Positions 13,701-25,162 of a stretch of 64,000 nt of DNA are shown piece after piece. Position numbers and translations under genes: made by a program. Numbering within the stretch: the stretch's first letter is position 1; each line of letters opens with the position of its first letter. The notes under the pieces were generated by a model, which saw only the letters and a list, made by a program, of their open reading frames with translations, made no database searches and was not told where the DNA came from. Source of the stretch: Triops longicaudatus (lineage: Eukaryota > Arthropoda > Branchiopoda > Notostraca > Triopsidae); assembly GCA_022885665.1 (NCBI GenBank), contig JAGQDJ010000092.1, forward strand, positions 154,341 through 218,340. The letters are read 5' to 3'.

Positions 13701-14512
13701 TCAGTTGAAGCGTTGAACTGGGCATTTTCTTCACTTCTTCTTCTCCCTTTTCTTCTTTTCTCTGGGGGCTTTTCACGCTCCCTTTATGACTTTCACTCTT
13801 CAAAATCAATCAACCGCACCAACTAATACACGCGCGTATGACTTTCTTAGGTGCCAAAGAAATACTCGCGCTGAGTCCCCGCGGCCCGATCGTTCGCTGA
13901 TCTGTATTCCCTGCACCAAAACATACAAGAAAAATGAATTCAAACCGGGAAAAATTGTCTCGACCTTTTCTTCACATCATTAATTTTCAGTGTGTGGCAC
14001 ATTGTTGAACACCAGAAACCTTAGGGAACCTTACCCTGAATCTGAATCCACCAACATACCAACACATTTCAAAACAACAGTTAAATCAGTTTTTGGCGGG
14101 AAAATGCAGCCAGACACGCCAAGGCTGCTGCTCCTTTGATTTTATTTATTTAATGCCTTTTTTTAACTACTCAGCCTTACTTGCTTCTGTACTACGACTT
14201 CCTTTTTGATATATAGAAAGCTTTTGAAAAAGATCCATGCCGAGGAAAAGCGGTGGCTGTTTGGGAGGTATCCGATGACCTTGTTTATATTTCAACTTTT
14301 GTCTCTTATATCCCCCTTTCCATGTCAGGCCAAAGATACAGACACAAACCCATGTTTCTTCTTCTCCATTTTCCTTTTTTTCTGTTCTTCTTATGACTTT
14401 TCTTGCCTTCCTTTACCAATTTTCTAGCCCTTTTTGCCAATCCTGGCTACCGATCTGTCTGAAAGCTTGCTTCTGCAGGTTTTGTAGCAGCTGTAAACGA
14501 GAAATGCCATTA

Positions 14513-14652
14513 TACTTGCACGAAGGGTTGTGGGGGGTAAGGAGGCAAAACCTCTGTCAGTGTCGCTATGCGGCTTAATTAAAACGGTTTGACGAACAAT
14601 ATGGGAGAAAGATTGACAAATAGAGTAATTGCGACCCAAGTGCGCGACTGTG
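14513..14652. repeat. Dispersed repeat, copy 1
   Basis: Shares CAGTGTCGCTATG, CTTAATTAAAACGGT, AATATGGGAG and a downstream AAGTGCGCGACT with the segment at 16238-16396, in the same order and orientation, 1.7 kb apart. Its function is unknown. Confidence 0.65.
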
Positions 14653-15089
14653 CAATAAAAGAAAAATGAAAACTGAAAATATGAAAATTTTCCATAATTT
14701 TCATTAGATGAGTTCTACATTGTGAGAGTATACATTACGTGTAAAGCGATAAGCTTATAGTTCGTAGGATTATAAACCTGAAATCATCGTTAAAATGACA
14801 CATAAAAATACATGCTTTTGTTAAGATTGCGTCTAAAAAAACGGAAAGTAAGGATATTCGCTACACGTGTTCTACTACTTTAGGCAGGCGAGCAAAAATT
14901 CATTTAGTGATTATAATATATTTTAATTTTAGCACGAGTGAAGAAAAGACAGCACAATGTGCGTACAAAAAATACTTGTTGGTTCTAGTTTCTTAATTTT
15001 CTTGTTTAGTAAGCGCTTTCAGTGAGTATAAACTTTTATAAAGCGATAAATAGCTTTTCTTGGCCTTAATTTGGAACCAACGAGAACTT

Positions 15090-15600
15090 CACTTAACTAA
15101 CTTAATTTAACTTACCTAAAACCTCCACTAACTCTCCATAGCTTGCACGTGTGGCCCTGGGTTAAGCGCGTTAAAATATTAGCGTTAATTTTAAAATTAA
15201 GTTGTGTTAGGTTAATTTGGTTTTAGTTAAATTAGGCAAAGTCGTGTTATCTTAAGTTGAGAAAAAATGGATTTGAGCGGGTATGGTGGATTGTAACCAG
15301 AAATACCAGCTCGTTCATTTAGTCTTTTTTGGTTCTAGATGCCCCAGTTAAATGTAATAGAAATTCAGGGAGTAGTAACAATTTGGGGCGAATACGATGC
15401 AAGAGACGACGTATTAGTTAATTGGGCGAAGTTAGGTTAGCTTTCATTGTAGGTTAAATTTGGTAAGACTAAGTTAAGTCAGACGAGGGTATTTAGGTTA
15501 AACTATCATAGTTTAGCTTATAGGATAGGTTAGGTTGGCTGAAGTGTATATCAGATTAAACTAAGTAAGGCCAGGTTAGGTAAAGTCTTACTGTAAGGTT
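15090..15600. repeat. TTAGG-like pentamer arrays
   Basis: CTTAACTAACTTAATTTAAC-type sequence near 15090-15145 faces GTTAGGTTAATT and related sequence near 15180-15250. A second block lies at 15400-15600, including ATAGGTTAGGTTGG. The units are degenerate and roughly five bases long. Confidence 0.6.
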
Positions 15601-15834
15601 CCCCACTGTATAATTACCAAGTTAAACATATGTAAGAAATTACCCTTATTTTCCGAAAAGCTGCATGGGTTAACGTCATCAATTTCGTCGTCAAATCATA
15701 ATAGCCTATTCGTGAGCATTAGTTAATACCTCGTCAAGGAAGTATCGGCTTTCCAGCACAGAAGTACTAAGACCGAAATAATACAATGCGTTTAGCGGTA
15801 CAGAAGTACCTGATTTTTTTTCATTTTCAGGGGG

Positions 15835-15885
15835 TTAAACCTTCCTCCCCCCCCCCCTTGAGTACCGGCTTTTCTCGTTTTAACA
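15835..15885. repeat. Probable end of a hAT-type MITE
   Basis: Read on the minus strand, this piece (GGTACTCAAGG, a G run, then TTAACCCC and GAAAATG) matches the left end of the MITE at 54232-54407, which has GTACTTAAGG, a G run, TAACCCC and GAAATG in the same order. The other end was not located. Confidence 0.45.
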
Positions 15886-16237
15886 AACCTTTCGACACAA
15901 GAAAGGTCGTTACATCCTGAGTTCATTACATCAGAGCCTTTTCTGCACATTAAATAACTCAGGACCTTGAAAATCGTCCACCGTAGCCGGCAGTCCGTTA
16001 CAAAAAGAGATCGTTTTAACACGATTCAATTGTACATTCTAATTTCACCGTCAAAATTTCCATAAAGGTGTGAAAATGCGGTAGTGTACAGTTTTGAAGT
16101 TTTCATTACACAAAATGTAGTTTGTTCTTCATTTTATAGGCTAATGTCTTGAATGCTTTCGGATTACACAAACTCTTTAATCCCCCACATAACACTCGCA
16201 AATTATTTTTTTTTTCTTTTAATCAGAAAACAATAAA

Positions 16238-16396
16238 AGCTATATGCCTGGTTGCAAGTCCTGGGGGGAAGGAGTGGTAAAATTTCTGGTTGCTGGCTGT
16301 CAGTGTCGCTATGTGCCTTAATTAAAACGGTGAGACAAGGAATATGGGAGCCAAAAGCGCGAGAAATTAAAGAAAAAGCGAGCGAAGTGCGCGACT
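16238..16396. repeat. Dispersed repeat, copy 2
   Basis: Homologous to 14513-14652, with small indels. It is followed at 16467 by a short ORF with a CAG-encoded Gln run and then a GTGAGG splice-donor-like site, so it might be a promoter or first-exon region; this is speculative. Confidence 0.65.
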
Positions 16397-16519
16397 TTGA
16401 ACTTGACCCGAGACGGTTGGGTTCGGGAACGCGACCAAGTATTAAATAAGAGCAGGAGAGAGAGAATGCTGGCTTCAGCAACTGCAGAATGTGATCGATA
16501 TAGCTCGCGGTTTGTGTTG

Positions 16520-16542
16520 CAGCAACAGCAGCAGCAACAGCA
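16520..16542 (+). repeat. Imperfect CAG/CAA microsatellite
   Basis: A run of CAG with CAA interruptions. In the plus frame starting at ATG 16467 it would encode seven glutamines. Confidence 0.85.
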
Positions 16543-19500
16543 TTTTTCTTCCTTTTTTGCTGCTGACCTAAAAGGATGCTCAGGCTGGTGAGGGAAGCCG
16601 CTTTACTATTGGATCATTTTTTTCCTTTCTTTTGTTTTTATTATTCACATGGCAGTCTCGTGCTCCCGTTGTGTGATTATCATCTGTCGCATTGCATCGG
16701 TTTTCATTGCTCTTGACCTAGTTCAGTCCCGAAAGGAAGATCCCTCGCCTTTTTTGGAATTTCCGGAATCGACCACGAAGTAGGCCAATTAAGTTATTAC
16801 TAGGAAGGATTGCAAATGCGTTATTCCTTGTGGCTGGGTTGCATAGTTAGAGTTAGTCGCGTTCTTTGTTGAAGTAGAAAAATTGGTTTCCGTTCTGCTT
16901 CATTCAAGAAATGCTTTCTTGACTATTTTTAGCCGTTTTTTGCTCATTTTAGAGAGAAATAAATCTTAAGCTTTTTTTGCATGTTTTTGAACAGAGAAAA
17001 GTTTTTTCGAGCTGTTCATTCAAAATTGAAAGTGAAACCGAAAACGAGCAAATACTTTTCAATTACAGATTCAAGAATGTAAAAGACCGCATCTGATGTT
17101 TCTCTTGCGCTAAAACTGTAATTGAATTCCTGTTGCTTTCAGTTGGAAAAAGTGCAATTTCCGCTCTTACTTTGCGTTTAAGCCTACAAGAGAAAAACAG
17201 TCGTTTTTTAACTTTGTTCATTAGAAAATTTTATTCTTGATGTTCTGTGTATCGTAAAATATGTTCGTGGATAACAATAAGTAGAATGTAATAAAAGACT
17301 CTTAGTTAATTTTAAAGGGTTTTTAACTTTTGATTGATCAAAACTCATCTAATTCGTCAGTATAAAAGTTCAGGCATACGTAAAATTTGTGAATGAAGTT
17401 CAGTTGCTAAAGACAAGGGGATTGTGCTCTCCAATAAGATTAGTGTCCACTATTTAGGGTTGGAGGCAAGGTTCTCCCTCTGACGCTGCGCTTTTCGTCC
17501 CTTGTGGATCGTAAACCATTCAAGATTTGCATCGCTCAAGAGCTGAATCAATAAACCATGGTGAGGCTATGCAAAACGTAACACAACAGACATTACGTTT
17601 TTGGGCATCGTCCACATCCGCTGAAGTTTACAGTGCTGGACATTAGTTATGGTCTTCCACAGACGATATTTGCGTCTTTGCCTATACGCTATGCTGTCTT
17701 GCCTGTTTTGTGTAAGACAAGGTACAATTTTCTCATTTTTAAAGGCGTAACTTCAAAGAGTGCTAAAATTGCGGACAACCGCGAATGATCGTGAAGAAAG
17801 ACAGACATCCTTTCCATTCTTGTGTAAGTACACGAATAGAGAAAGAAAGCAAGCCTGGTAACAAATGGAAGGAATCTCGCTATAACTAACTCTCACGTAA
17901 CAAACGCCGAACACTGTGGAATCGAAATTCCGAAAGAACTTCAGATATGTCGAAGGTTTCAATCCCTTACATGAGATTTTATTTATACTAAACGTAATAG
18001 ATAAATGACAGACCTTTGTTAGTATTCGAAAATACAAACAGTCATATTCTCGATATTTGCATTTTCTCCGATTTCAAACAACTAAACAGCGTTTTATCAA
18101 TGGACGTCACTGGTAGAATGTTAAAGCTGTGTGAAACAAGCGGAACCACGAGCGCAGCCCATCGGTTTTCATCGTTGACGAGGAAATAGTGACAGTAAAA
18201 CAAGCAGACGGGGCTTCGGAAATGATGGGCAACAATGAATGCCCCATGTCCAACCCGTTTTACGTAGCCTTTCATGCAAGCGGTTCCCCGAGCGCTTGTT
18301 ATGAACGCGAATTGTGCTAAACTGCATAAAAGTGGGTTTTCGAACGTTTAGTGACAAGCCCAAGCTGTCCTATAGGCTACCGATTGAATTTCATTCCTGG
18401 CCAGTTAGTTGCACAAGACACTGGGAAGAAGGAAGGTACTGCTTGCCGGTAGGCAAGAAGGCAACAATTAATTTTATTAATGTTAAAAAAGATTATCTGC
18501 AAAATCATTTTCTTGTTTTTCTTTCACCTTGTAATTCTTTCTTTATCTTCGCAGGTTTGCGGAAAATTAGAAAAGCTGCAGTAACGGCATTTATTTGCTG
18601 CTTTCCTTGCAAGAAATTCTACCTAGTAGATGCATTTCAACAGTTATTACCCAAGTTGCGTCTTCAGGGACCACATGTTCTTTTCATGCTTCCTTACTCT
18701 CTTTTTTATTCCTTTCTTTTGCCACGTCTGGTGGCGAAACGCAGCAGACATTGTTTGTTTTCTCCCATTTCGCAAAAGCACTTTTCACATGTGCCGCACA
18801 TTATTATAAGTGTAGCCTTGCAATAAAAGTCATTAGCATCTCACTACCGAAAAAATACTAATAAAAGAATAATCATCAAGCGAAGAAAAGAAAGAGGCAA
18901 GCCAAGAGTACTGAGCTACTGAAACAATTACAGCTCTGCCCAGACGCGAAATTAGCTTCCGCTAAGTTTTTTAAGCGCTTTTTATTTTTCACACTTTCCT
19001 GTTCTATTTTATTACCATTCACACAACCCTTTAGGGAATCTTGGGTTTCCGTTGGCTGAAAATTTATGAGCTGGGAGGGGGATTTGTAGGTGTTGAATGA
19101 ATTATGGAAATCTTTACCTGGCAATCAAGCTGCGATGTTATACAAGGCAGCGAGGCGCGAAACTTTTTTACACTGGCAAGCTTGCCAAATGGCGACAAAA
19201 ACAATCCGCATCACTTGAAACTCGACAAAAACTGTTCCAATGCTCCACATGGCTTTGAACCAAACACTTTGCTGTGATTTTAAAATATGGCTCATCCAAA
19301 GGTTTCAGGTTTTTCAGCTTTTCAAAAAATCGAGCTTCACTTTACATGCAAAAGTTTTCACTTACTCCACTGTTAGAGTCACTCGGCTCAATATCTAATT
19401 AGTGGCTTTGGGTTTCACACTAGCACACCAAGTTTTATACACTCTGGACTTCCGCAGTAGTCTAAACGCTCAGTTCTCCAATTCCTTATATACGAGCACT

Positions 19501-19616
19501 TCTCAAAAGTCCAGCAGTCTCAACTCAACTTGATACCGTCTGACTTTTTTTCTCTGATGGACTCGATTCGCAGAAACAAAAAGAACGAGAGAGAGGGAAG
19601 TCCATATAGAGTTAAA

Positions 19617-19709
19617 ATGGCGGGTAGCAGCAAAGTGTCTGATGAGTCGCGGTTTATCAATTTGGACAAGACGTCATCTCACGCACTGGTTTTAACGTGT
19701 AACCGCTAA
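19617..19709 (+). CDS. Uncharacterised small ORF, 30 codons, possible first exon
   Basis: ATG in the context AAAATGG opens MAGSSKVSDESRFINLDK and continues to a TAA at 19707-19709. A TTATATACG box lies about 130 bp upstream (19485-19493), with CAACTC-type sequence 30 bp later, which could set the transcription start. The composition looks more coding than its surroundings, but there is no known domain and no second exon that I could link. It may be a small protein, a first exon, or chance. Confidence 0.25.
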   Translation: MAGSSKVSDESRFINLDKTSSHALVLTCNR

Positions 19710-21902
19710 AGAAAAAAGGCCGGCGTTTCCGCGAACTTTGATACCTCTTAAGTCTTCTTTCCCAATTTCAGAATTCACTGAGAGAAAACCCGCTGGAAAA
19801 GGCAGTGATAACTTTTTCAAGTGACGCTGTTTCACTAGTTTTAAATATCACTCGGGAGAAGTAATGTTTCAAGGTTGAATTTCATGATTTTTCGACAGTT
19901 CACCGATTGCGGTTTTTCTAACAACCGTAAAGGGAAATTAGTAGGGAATTTTAGTTAAAAAGGGAAATGATGACACTTTATGGAAAAATACCCACACTTG
20001 CGCCCAGTTTTCTTGCAATTGTAATATGGGCGATACAGAAGAAAAGTTCGGGGCAAGAAATAGTAACGAAATACAAGTGGATCCCGGGTCGTCGGGCAGA
20101 GCGAAATTGCCTCCAGAAGTCCTACACGGACTAGAAGGACAGAGCGATGTCGAAGCACTGAGCTTGGACCGTTGATGGTCCCAAGACTTTAAAAGCACAC
20201 TCTGTGGCTGCTCTCGCCTTTTCTCACCCCGGTTCAATTCTGGCGCGACTGGAAAAGCCGTGGCAGGAGCAAAGCCTTCTTGGCTGCTGAATAAGTTTTC
20301 GAACATAGCACCTCAAAATGCACCTCAAACCTTTCCTACGCAGACCTCAACTTTTGATTTTGTTGCTCGAGAACGACCGAGTCACGCCCCTTCTCATATT
20401 TTTACAAGAATTAATTCAAATTCGATGCCCAGATTACCAAATTAATAATTTAGTTTAAATTGGTAATTTTGAAGAAAAAGCCTACTTTTTAAAATTTTGT
20501 TGACTTTTTCTGCCGATTTTCTAATGAAAATAAAACAAGATTATTATTTGCAAAATACCGTGCCTAGTAAGCCACCGAATTTTGTTTTCTGACTCGAGTT
20601 TTATGTGCTTTTACATCTCAACTCGCGACTTTCATGGACGCGACGCGCTCCTGTCCAAAAACCCTTTAGCCATAATATGGATCGAAGTTCACTGGGTAAC
20701 TTAGAACATCGAACATGCCTCGAAACAAATGAACCTGATTTTCATTTGATATAGAATGACACAACACTCTTTTCTCATACTATACTTCCCTAAAGAAATA
20801 ACTTCAAACTGTCACAATTACCTTTTGTAGTGTAAATTTGAAAGCACTCTAAAATTCGCAAAAAATTACTATTTAAATCGCCTCATGCCATTAAATGTGT
20901 CGAAACAAAGCTGTATTGTGCTACCTTAAGATGACGTATGCATCTGAATCTGACGGCACGTGGTTTTTTGCAGTTACATAGTTGAGGGGCAATAGATGGT
21001 CTATTGTTTCCCCCAAAATGTTCAAATAATACCAGTTCACGGGGTGCAGGTTTAAATCAGGTAGCTCAAGTGAATACTGTTGGAAAACATATATCATTTC
21101 TGTTCTCATTTACACTCAAGCTCAACACGTTTTGCATATCTAAAGAATTTTAGCCCAACGTCGCAACCCTGTCAGGGCAGTTGTTTAAAAATTCAAAAGT
21201 AATGCTCTTAAAGAGGAGTTTGAACTATTTTGTATTTTTTAGTGCAATTTGTTAGAAAGACATTTATTTTCAGAGTAGTAGATTTTTCTTTGTTTTGCTA
21301 ACTTTACTTCTTATTTATTTGGATATTTTGTTTGTCCCAATTTTTTGGTAAATACCTGACTTATTTGCATTCTTATCAGAGGATTTCAGTGCACTGAATG
21401 TTGAATTGTTTTACTTTTCTATTTCGTTTCTATTCTATGAGCTAGCATTTCACATGGTTTTCTTGTAGACAATAAATTTTATAAATGCGTGGAGATTTAA
21501 TTTTCGGAGCTGTTTTTTCCAAGAAAACTTTTGTACGTTTCAACAAACGATTGCATTTTTACGAATCTAAATCTCCTTTCTTCGTTTCAAATTCTACCAG
21601 ATTCCAGGGTTGTTTCTTGACTGCTTTTTGATAAATAAATATATTGAGCGTCAGTAAATTATTCTTACAGTAGTATAAGTAATTAATCACAAGACGGTAT
21701 ATTGGAGTATTTATTGGCATTCTTCCTTGAATTCACTGTTATTTCTTTACATTGATTACTTTGTCTTTCATTTGAAAAGAAAGATACAGTACACGAAATT
21801 TTCTTAGTAAGGTTTTGCGCAGATTTGGAGCGTTTTGTTTGGTGCTAAGAACTCCTTTGTCGGAGTTACATCAGAACTTTTTATTTGTCATGGCGGTTAT
21901 GA

Positions 21903-22071
<169 letters not shown>

Positions 22072-24988
22072 TAATAGGTCCACGCATAGCATTTTGCTTT
22101 TTCGTGTCATATATTCTTTTCCAATAAATTTATAAAACAGTCACTGAAGCTGCCTGTTTCGCTTCAAACAGTTAATTGTTCTTCATTCTTTTATTTCTGT
22201 ATGAACATTTATTTATCATTACAAACAGCTTAAAGAAACACCTAGGTTTCTACTTGGTCAAGGAAATGTTAAAATTGAGAGTTTTTTCTAATGATATGTG
22301 CAGAATTTCTTGCACAATTTCAAAAAGATTTCGATGCTGACAGTCGGGAGAGATGTTGCGTTCCCGAAGGGAATTTCGGCTTCCTGGAAGCGAAGAAAAG
22401 GCTGCACAGCGTTAAAAGGTTGGGGTGGGGGGCGTGAAGGGTGGTGGGGGTAGTTTGAGTGAGCTGAGCCGTTATTATTTGAGCAAATGGTGCAGGAGTG
22501 TGATAAGTACACAATTTTGGGCCCAGAAATTCGGAAATTGCAATCCGCGAGTAGAAGCACAACTTGGCCAGGGTGGCTAGAATCTAGGTTAACCCCCCAC
22601 CCGCACCCCCCGGAGGACAACGCTGGAAAATGGCAATTTCTCTTGTCTTTTCAAGCTGTGTGGCGCTTGTCGCGTGCTTGAACATTTCTGATTGTAAAAG
22701 AATGAGATTCGAGACAGAGCGAATTCCTGGAATTAGCAATTTAGAAAAAATGTAAGGAGAACAAAATCGAGAAGCATATAATATTTTAAGCTGTTTTCCA
22801 AGAAAAGAAAAAGAACTTCATAGATTTGCGCTTGACAGCCAGTTATACAAAGCTGTGTAAATTACTGACTCTTAAGTGGAATAGAAATCTGAAGACTTTG
22901 ATGGTCGTGCATGAAATAAACAAAAACCTGAGACGACGAATCCAGTAGATTCAGTGCATTAGCGAAAGCCTCTTATGTAAATTTTTTGGTGAACGGCGAT
23001 TTGAGAGGCACAGTTCGTATTACGGAACGAAAACTTCCTGACTGCCAAGTTTCGTTTTGTTGCAAAGGAGAATAGTGTCGTCCGGATCCCATAAGTAAAG
23101 AGATTCATTAATTTCTGACGTTCAATTAATTTTTTTCTGGATTAGAGCTAAAAAAGTTCTTTTGCTTATTGGGATTATGTTAGAGTTTTTTTTTTTTTTT
23201 TTTGAATCGCCCAACAATTTTTGGACAGTTAAGACTTCAGCAGTGCCGAACCCCTATGTAAGAGACAATGAAAAATAAATTTAGTAGTAGCGGATTTCAT
23301 TCCTGGATGTAAGAGACAAAGAAAAAAATTCAGAGTGTTGTCTTTTAGCTAAGTTTGTCCATAGACACTGATTATGGAATAAAATTCATTATATTATTCT
23401 ATCCTTGATGAGAGCTTTTCCTTGGCATTTTTCTAGTCAAAATTAAACGAAAACCCGTGCATAAGAGACAGATATGTTTTCCCAAAATATCGTCAACATT
23501 CTCACTTTGTCTTACAAGTGTTTCTAGAAATTGATAAAAAAACTCTAGTACAACTTTGGTTGCACGCTATTTCTCTCTTACGTCCGGGCTCCTCTTTTCC
23601 AATAAGAAAAGCCTGACATCAGATATCCCATAGTTTCTCAAGTGAGACGCAGTTTGATTCCGCAGACTCAGCTGCCGTGGTCGTTTTCAAAATCTTTTGA
23701 AGCCGTTGTTGTCGAGCTTAAACCCCCCAAAAAGAAGAAAATATTGCCTTTCATTGGCGAAACCTGTAAGGTTCCGCAGCTTCTGCATTTCCGGAAACGA
23801 AAAAAAAAACATTTTTCAAGCAGCTGTGCACCCAAATTTTCTGATATCGTCTTCAGCTAAGCAAAATGGCTAAGGCTTCTTCAAACCCACCCATTCAGTC
23901 ACCCACCCCACTTGAACTTCTAATATCACTTTCTTTGTTGTGTATGTCAGCTTTATTCTTCAAAGCGAAATGGGTTGCCTCAGCTAAGCCAACAATTTGT
24001 CTGACAGTCCTCTTTAATTAATCATCTTTTCCCGAAGTTTCAACTACACCGACAGCGAACATGTTAAGTCAAAAGAATTCTTACGAGAGACTTTTTCGAC
24101 CAATTTTCTGAAAATCCCAGTTTCTACAGCAAACTGCCTATGCTAATTAAAGTTGAGAAGAGGCAAGTAAGCGACAGAAAGGCAAAGTAAGGCAAGGTGA
24201 GACGAAGACCTCAACGTTTGATGTTATCTCTGACAATAATTGTGAGTTGGAAAATGGAAACGATACGATGTTAAGTGTGTGTGAAAGAAGAAGGTTTTTC
24301 CCATGCTCTAGAAGAGATACTTGGCCTTTTCTCTCTCTTGGTGGTTGAACAAAATTTAAGCGACCAAATTGATCCGACACGGTCACTTTGGAAGAAATAA
24401 GACGACCGTGCTAAGCAAAACGATAATGGTTTCAGGTTAGGTTCCAGCATAGAGAAAGATAGGGAGTGGCCTGTTTCAAGGGCTTTGAGGGCTCACAATG
24501 TTACAGCTCGCATTTTCTTGAAAATCGTAGACGTACCGTAGACGCGTTCGGAGGTGTGACAAAACCTGACTTTCCACAAGATCCGCAAGCCCCAAAGAGA
24601 CAGACGGACAAGTTTAAGGGACACAGTAGATGAAGATGAAGTGGACAGGTCCGAATTTGGCACGGACACGGACCTTATTTAGCTCTCATACCAGGAATAA
24701 TAACGCGCTGTACATGTGCCGGTTATACGGACCCAACGTACTCCTTTCCTCTCCTTTTTTTCTGACTTAAGATGACGATAATTTATGCTGTTATTTAGCT
24801 TTTATTCTTTTTCAATTTGTTAACTAGAAACGAGTTAGGCAAAATTAAGTCAAACTCTGTGAACTTGACAAAATGAAAAGAACTTAATGGAATTTCTGGT
24901 AATTGGGGAAATCTGCAAACATTTGCCGGTAACAATAAGAATTTTGGTACAAATACTTGACAGTAATATGTAGTCCATACGATTCATT

Positions 24989-25162
24989 TCACCAGTCATG
25001 GAAATCTTTTTTTAATATTTTTTTCTGTGTACCTAGTGAGATCAGACGAACAACTTGGGGCTCGTACTGGCTCGCTTGGATGAGGACAAAGCCCGCTTTG
25101 ATTTCATTGTTAGTTAAATTCATAGCAGCAACGCTATGACGAATTTCACCTATGGCAGACAT
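24989..25162 (-). CDS. Uncharacterised small ORF, 57 codons
   Basis: ATG at 25162-25160 opens MSAIGEIRHSVAAMNLTNN and continues through GFVLIQASQYEPQVVRLISL to a TGA at 24989-24991. A possible splice donor (CTAG then GTACAC) lies at 25033/25032, so it could instead be a first exon. Codon use is varied and gene-like, unlike the A/T-dominated frames around it. I do not recognise a family. Confidence 0.3.
   Translation of the reverse strand: MSAIGEIRHSVAAMNLTNNEIKAGFVLIQASQYEPQVVRLISLGTQKKILKKDFHDW

Noticed and set aside
18314..18826. 170-codon plus-strand ORF
   Set aside because: Longest frame in the gene-poor region but without domain, signal peptide or splice logic, and with noncoding-like composition.
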